From assembly GCA_913049615.1 (NCBI GenBank), contig CAJWZI010000066.1:1-7331 (forward strand): a stretch of DNA of 7,331 bases, given 5' to 3'. The DNA is from an uncultured Alphaproteobacteria bacterium. Lineage in GTDB: Bacteria; Pseudomonadota; Alphaproteobacteria; GCA-2731375. Under the pieces are notes generated by a model. It saw only the letters and a program-made list of their open reading frames with translations, did no database searches and was not told the DNA's origin. The translations under genes and the position numbers were made by a program. This document shows, in pieces, positions 6,501-7,331 of the stretch (its first letter is position 1; every line of letters starts with the position of its first letter).

Positions 6501-7063
6501 TCCCAACCGAGAAGGCCGAAATCTATGATTTCTTGTACCGAGGAGGGGTACAGCATAGGCATCTGCATGTCTGCGAACATGGTTTCGCAGGCGGCTGGTA
6601 CGTCGGTGGATTTCATCGCATGATCGTCACCCACGACCACCAAGACCCCGCCATGTTTCGATGAACCGTGCATGTTGGCATGCCGCACCGCGTCGATGGA
6701 TCGGTCGAGGCCAGGTCCCTTGCCGTACCACATAGCAAAAACGCCATCGTGAGTGCCGTCCCCGTACATAGCAGATTGTTGCGTCCCCAAACAGGCGGTC
6801 GCCGCAAGATCCTCATTAATGCCGGGGATGAAATGGAGCGCCTTTTCTGCTAGGAACCGATTAGCGCGCCACAACTCCTTGTCGATGTTATGCATCGGAG
6901 AGCCACGATAGCCCGAGATAAAACTGGCAGTATTCAATCCCGCCGCCTTGTCGCGCAAGTATTGCAGCATGGCGACGCGGACCAGAGCTTGGCTGCCTGT
7001 CAGATAGAGCCGGCCGGTCTGGCTCTGGTACTTGTCATCAAGGGAAAATGCAGAGAGAGTCAT
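3587..7063 (-). CDS. Indolepyruvate ferredoxin oxidoreductase family protein (single-chain alpha-gamma fusion)
   Basis: An intact 1158-residue enzyme, normal length for the fused bacterial form. It oxidatively decarboxylates a 2-oxoacid (aryl pyruvate such as indole- or phenylpyruvate, possibly branched-chain) with CoA to acyl-CoA, CO2 and reduced ferredoxin in the cytoplasm. Domains in order: N-terminal pyrimidine-binding type domain with GYRGSP (51-56), GINEDLAATA (81-90) and GDDHAMKSTD (145-154); TPP/Mg domain with CSGCPH (432-437), C455, GDGTYFHSG (496-504) and YNDAVAMTGGQP (524-535), where D497 and N525 are the likely Mg ligands; a cysteine region with C634, C637, C640, C646 and C667, C673, C678 for Fe-S clusters; a gamma-type domain with GIGGTGV (725-731) and FGMAQKGGAVTSHVRI (755-770); and a C-terminal helical domain (about 920-1120) typical of the fused family. 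GAGG lies 7 bases before the ATG, and the conserved N-terminus (YQSQTGRLYLTGSQALVR) supports this start. No ferredoxin or aminotransferase is adjacent. The exact oxoacid is unknown. Confidence 0.95.
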   Translation of the reverse strand: MTLSAFSLDDKYQSQTGRLYLTGSQALVRVAMLQYLRDKAAGLNTASFISGYRGSPMHNIDKELWRANRFLAEKALHFIPGINEDLAATACLGTQQSAMYGDGTHDGVFAMWYGKGPGLDRSIDAVRHANMHGSSKHGGVLVVVGDDHAMKSTDVPAACETMFADMQMPMLYPSSVQEIIDFGLLGWELSRFSGAWTGFKILADTVDAAAPVDGDPHRLQITLPDFVFPEDGVHIRAGDRWLLQEPRLRKFKLPAALAFARTNGLNRVVLRSPRPRIGIVSSGKAALDVRQALIELGISDTQAADMGLVMLQMGMPYPFDGVAVRDFAAGLEEVIVVEEKRRFMEGRLRDVLYDLPDGQRPRVVGRMDQDGNEILPGCGEFGAEEIARVLAGRISHIHTSERIAARLAFLDAKARRAAQRQDLAVSRMPYFCSGCPHNTSTKLPEGSRGQGGVGCHYMATYMDRNTDAHTHMGGEGANWIGHFPFSKTGHVFQNMGDGTYFHSGLLAIRACIAAKVNITYKILYNDAVAMTGGQPIDGELTPMAVSRQVYAEGVQKIVVVSDQPDKYPADANFAPGTTFKHRRSLASVQRELRDIKGVTVLIYDQTCAAEKRRRRKRGDMEDPARRLFINHLVCEGCGDCSETSNCLSILPLQTDHGVKRKIDQSSCNKDYSCVEGFCPSFVSVMGGVPRRVPASADAPAKLRLLPEPNQVPLSEGDSCGILITGIGGTGVVTISALLTTAAHMEGKAYSTIDQFGMAQKGGAVTSHVRIARHQSDIQSARLSSGGANLILGCDSLVSAGELALNAIDPGHTHVLVNNHQAITGQFALDPNLDFPSDDVEMRITAEAGPGKTKFLNATRLATALLGDAIGGNLFMLGHAYQQGLIPVSAAAIEKAIEINGVAVNMNKAAFLWGRRAAVDLEAVEAHANPNQQPVPDDDDLPALVDRRKLDLTAYQSRRLARRYAALVSEVQAKEQEVAPGHQDLAIAVARNLFKLMAYKDEYEVARLYSDGRFHEALTQQFEGDYKLIFHLAPPIWSKRNVETGQPMKQDFGPWMATAMGWMARFRFLRGTRFDIFGRTEERRMERRLIAEYEEMVGEILVGLKIDNRSLAVRLANVPQLITGFGHVKTQHCRDALALRDRLLTEWRNPGSGLIEAAE

Positions 7064-7070
7064 GACGTAA

Positions 7071-7074
7071 CCTC
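7071..7074 (-). promoter_or_regulatory. Ribosome binding site of the oxidoreductase gene
   Basis: On the minus strand GAGG is followed by 7 bases (TTACGTC) and then ATG at 7061-7063. This is normal Shine-Dalgarno spacing and supports the chosen start. Confidence 0.65.
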
Positions 7075-7177
7075 AAATTAGCACCTGATAAATGTCTAAC
7101 CTACAATAATCCACCCAGACGGACAAAATTGACAAGTGGCCATGCCTACGCCATTTCTCATTCATTAAGGGTCTATA

Positions 7178-7193
7178 ACGTACGATCGAACGT
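7178..7193. promoter_or_regulatory. 16-bp near-palindrome, candidate operator
   Basis: ACGTACGATCGAACGT matches its reverse complement at 14 of 16 positions, centred on CGATCG. It lies about 115-130 bases upstream of the oxidoreductase start and overlaps a plus-strand TATAAC. Size and symmetry fit a dimeric regulator such as a TetR-type protein, but no regulator gene is visible to support this. Confidence 0.3.
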
Positions 7194-7199
7194 GAATTA

Positions 7200-7223
7200 G
7201 GCCAAAATCACCAAGGTTTGGCC
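7200..7223. repeat. 7-bp inverted repeat GGCCAAA / TTTGGCC
   Basis: GGCCAAA (7200-7206) and TTTGGCC (7217-7223) are perfect inverted copies with a 10-base spacer. They could form a small hairpin in a transcript or a bipartite protein site. There is no T-tract, so a terminator is unlikely. Confidence 0.4.
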
Positions 7224-7249
7224 AGATTTCGAAAATTTAGGCTGATGAA

Positions 7250-7331
7250 ATGCTACCGGTAGTTATATCACCTATGCACGAAGCGCGCGATCCTAGTCAG
7301 GTTTGGAGTTTGTCCTATCGGCGACTCGAAC
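7250..7331 (+). CDS. Possible start of a divergent gene, truncated by window edge
   Basis: From ATG at 7250 the frame is open for 27 codons to the end of the window (MLPVVISPMHEARDPSQVWS then LSYRRLE). AGG at 7239-7241 gives a weak Shine-Dalgarno about 8 bases upstream, and a second in-frame ATG is at 7274. The segment is too short to recognise. A divergent gene opposite the oxidoreductase would fit the palindromic sites between them. Confidence 0.2.
   Translation, partial: MLPVVISPMHEARDPSQVWSLSYRRLE
7253..7262. repeat. Perfect 10-bp palindrome CTACCGGTAG
   Basis: CTACCGGTAG is its own reverse complement. It lies immediately after the plus-strand ATG at 7250, so if that ATG is real the site is inside the first codons. 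On its own a 10-bp palindrome is weak evidence. Confidence 0.25.

Larger units (their letters stand above)
7064..7331. other. Upstream regulatory region of the oxidoreductase gene, possibly divergent
   Basis: These 268 bases hold no complete gene. They contain three short palindromic elements (7178-7193, 7200-7223 and 7253-7262), a plus-strand TATAAC (7174-7179) that overlaps the first palindrome, and a plus-strand ATG frame that stays open to the window edge. I could not assign a -35/-10 pair for the minus-strand gene. A TTGACA at 7129-7134 on the plus strand has no good -10 partner at 16-18 bases. Confidence 0.5.

Noticed and set aside
7129..7134. Perfect TTGACA on the plus strand as a -35 box
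   Set aside because: No acceptable -10 lies 16-18 bases downstream, and the nearest TATAAC is too far at 39 bases.
7323..7331. GTTCGAGTC on the minus strand, resembling a tRNA T-loop at the window edge
   Set aside because: Only nine matching bases are visible and the rest of any tRNA would lie outside the window. The following bases give a possible acceptor strand but no CCA, so nothing can be confirmed.

Overview
The window looks like bacterial chromosome, most plausibly from an alphaproteobacterium. That is inference: the gene families (HCCA-isomerase-like DsbA-fold protein, NtaA-type flavin monooxygenase, single-chain indolepyruvate:ferredoxin oxidoreductase, pentapeptide-repeat protein) are common together in that class, but none is exclusive to it. 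No rRNA, complete tRNA, CRISPR array, transposase or integrase was found.

Layout. Bases 1-1805 hold a plus-strand pair: the 3' part of a 2-hydroxychromene-2-carboxylate isomerase-like gene, cut by the window edge, and a complete NtaA/SnaA/DszA-family FMN-dependent monooxygenase. They overlap by ATGA and are probably translationally coupled. Bases 1806-2153 are a convergent intergenic region with a weak trace of a decayed minus-strand coding frame and a 7-bp inverted repeat at the end of the next gene. Bases 2154-3080 (minus) encode a 308-residue membrane-anchored pentapeptide-repeat protein whose first coils carry three Trp-Trp pairs exactly 20 residues apart. Bases 3081-3586 have no intact gene but appear to contain decayed minus-strand coding sequence. 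Bases 3587-7063 (minus) encode a 1158-residue indolepyruvate-ferredoxin-oxidoreductase-family enzyme. Bases 7064-7331 are a regulatory-looking region with three short palindromes and possibly the first codons of a divergent plus-strand gene.

How the genes may work together. The left pair fits catabolism of an aromatic or heteroatom-containing organic compound: a reduced-flavin monooxygenase opens or cleaves the substrate, and a glutathione-dependent isomerase or other DsbA-fold enzyme acts on a product. The flavin reductase such monooxygenases need is not in the window. The right-hand gene fits oxidative decarboxylation of aryl- or branched-chain 2-oxoacids to acyl-CoA, with ferredoxin as acceptor. 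It is on the opposite strand and separated by about 1.8 kb, so a shared pathway is possible but not shown. The pentapeptide gene has no evident functional link to either.

No convincing new multi-gene system is visible. The most distinctive item is the tryptophan ladder on the pentapeptide beta-helix. The decayed fragments and the palindrome cluster are the other items worth checking.
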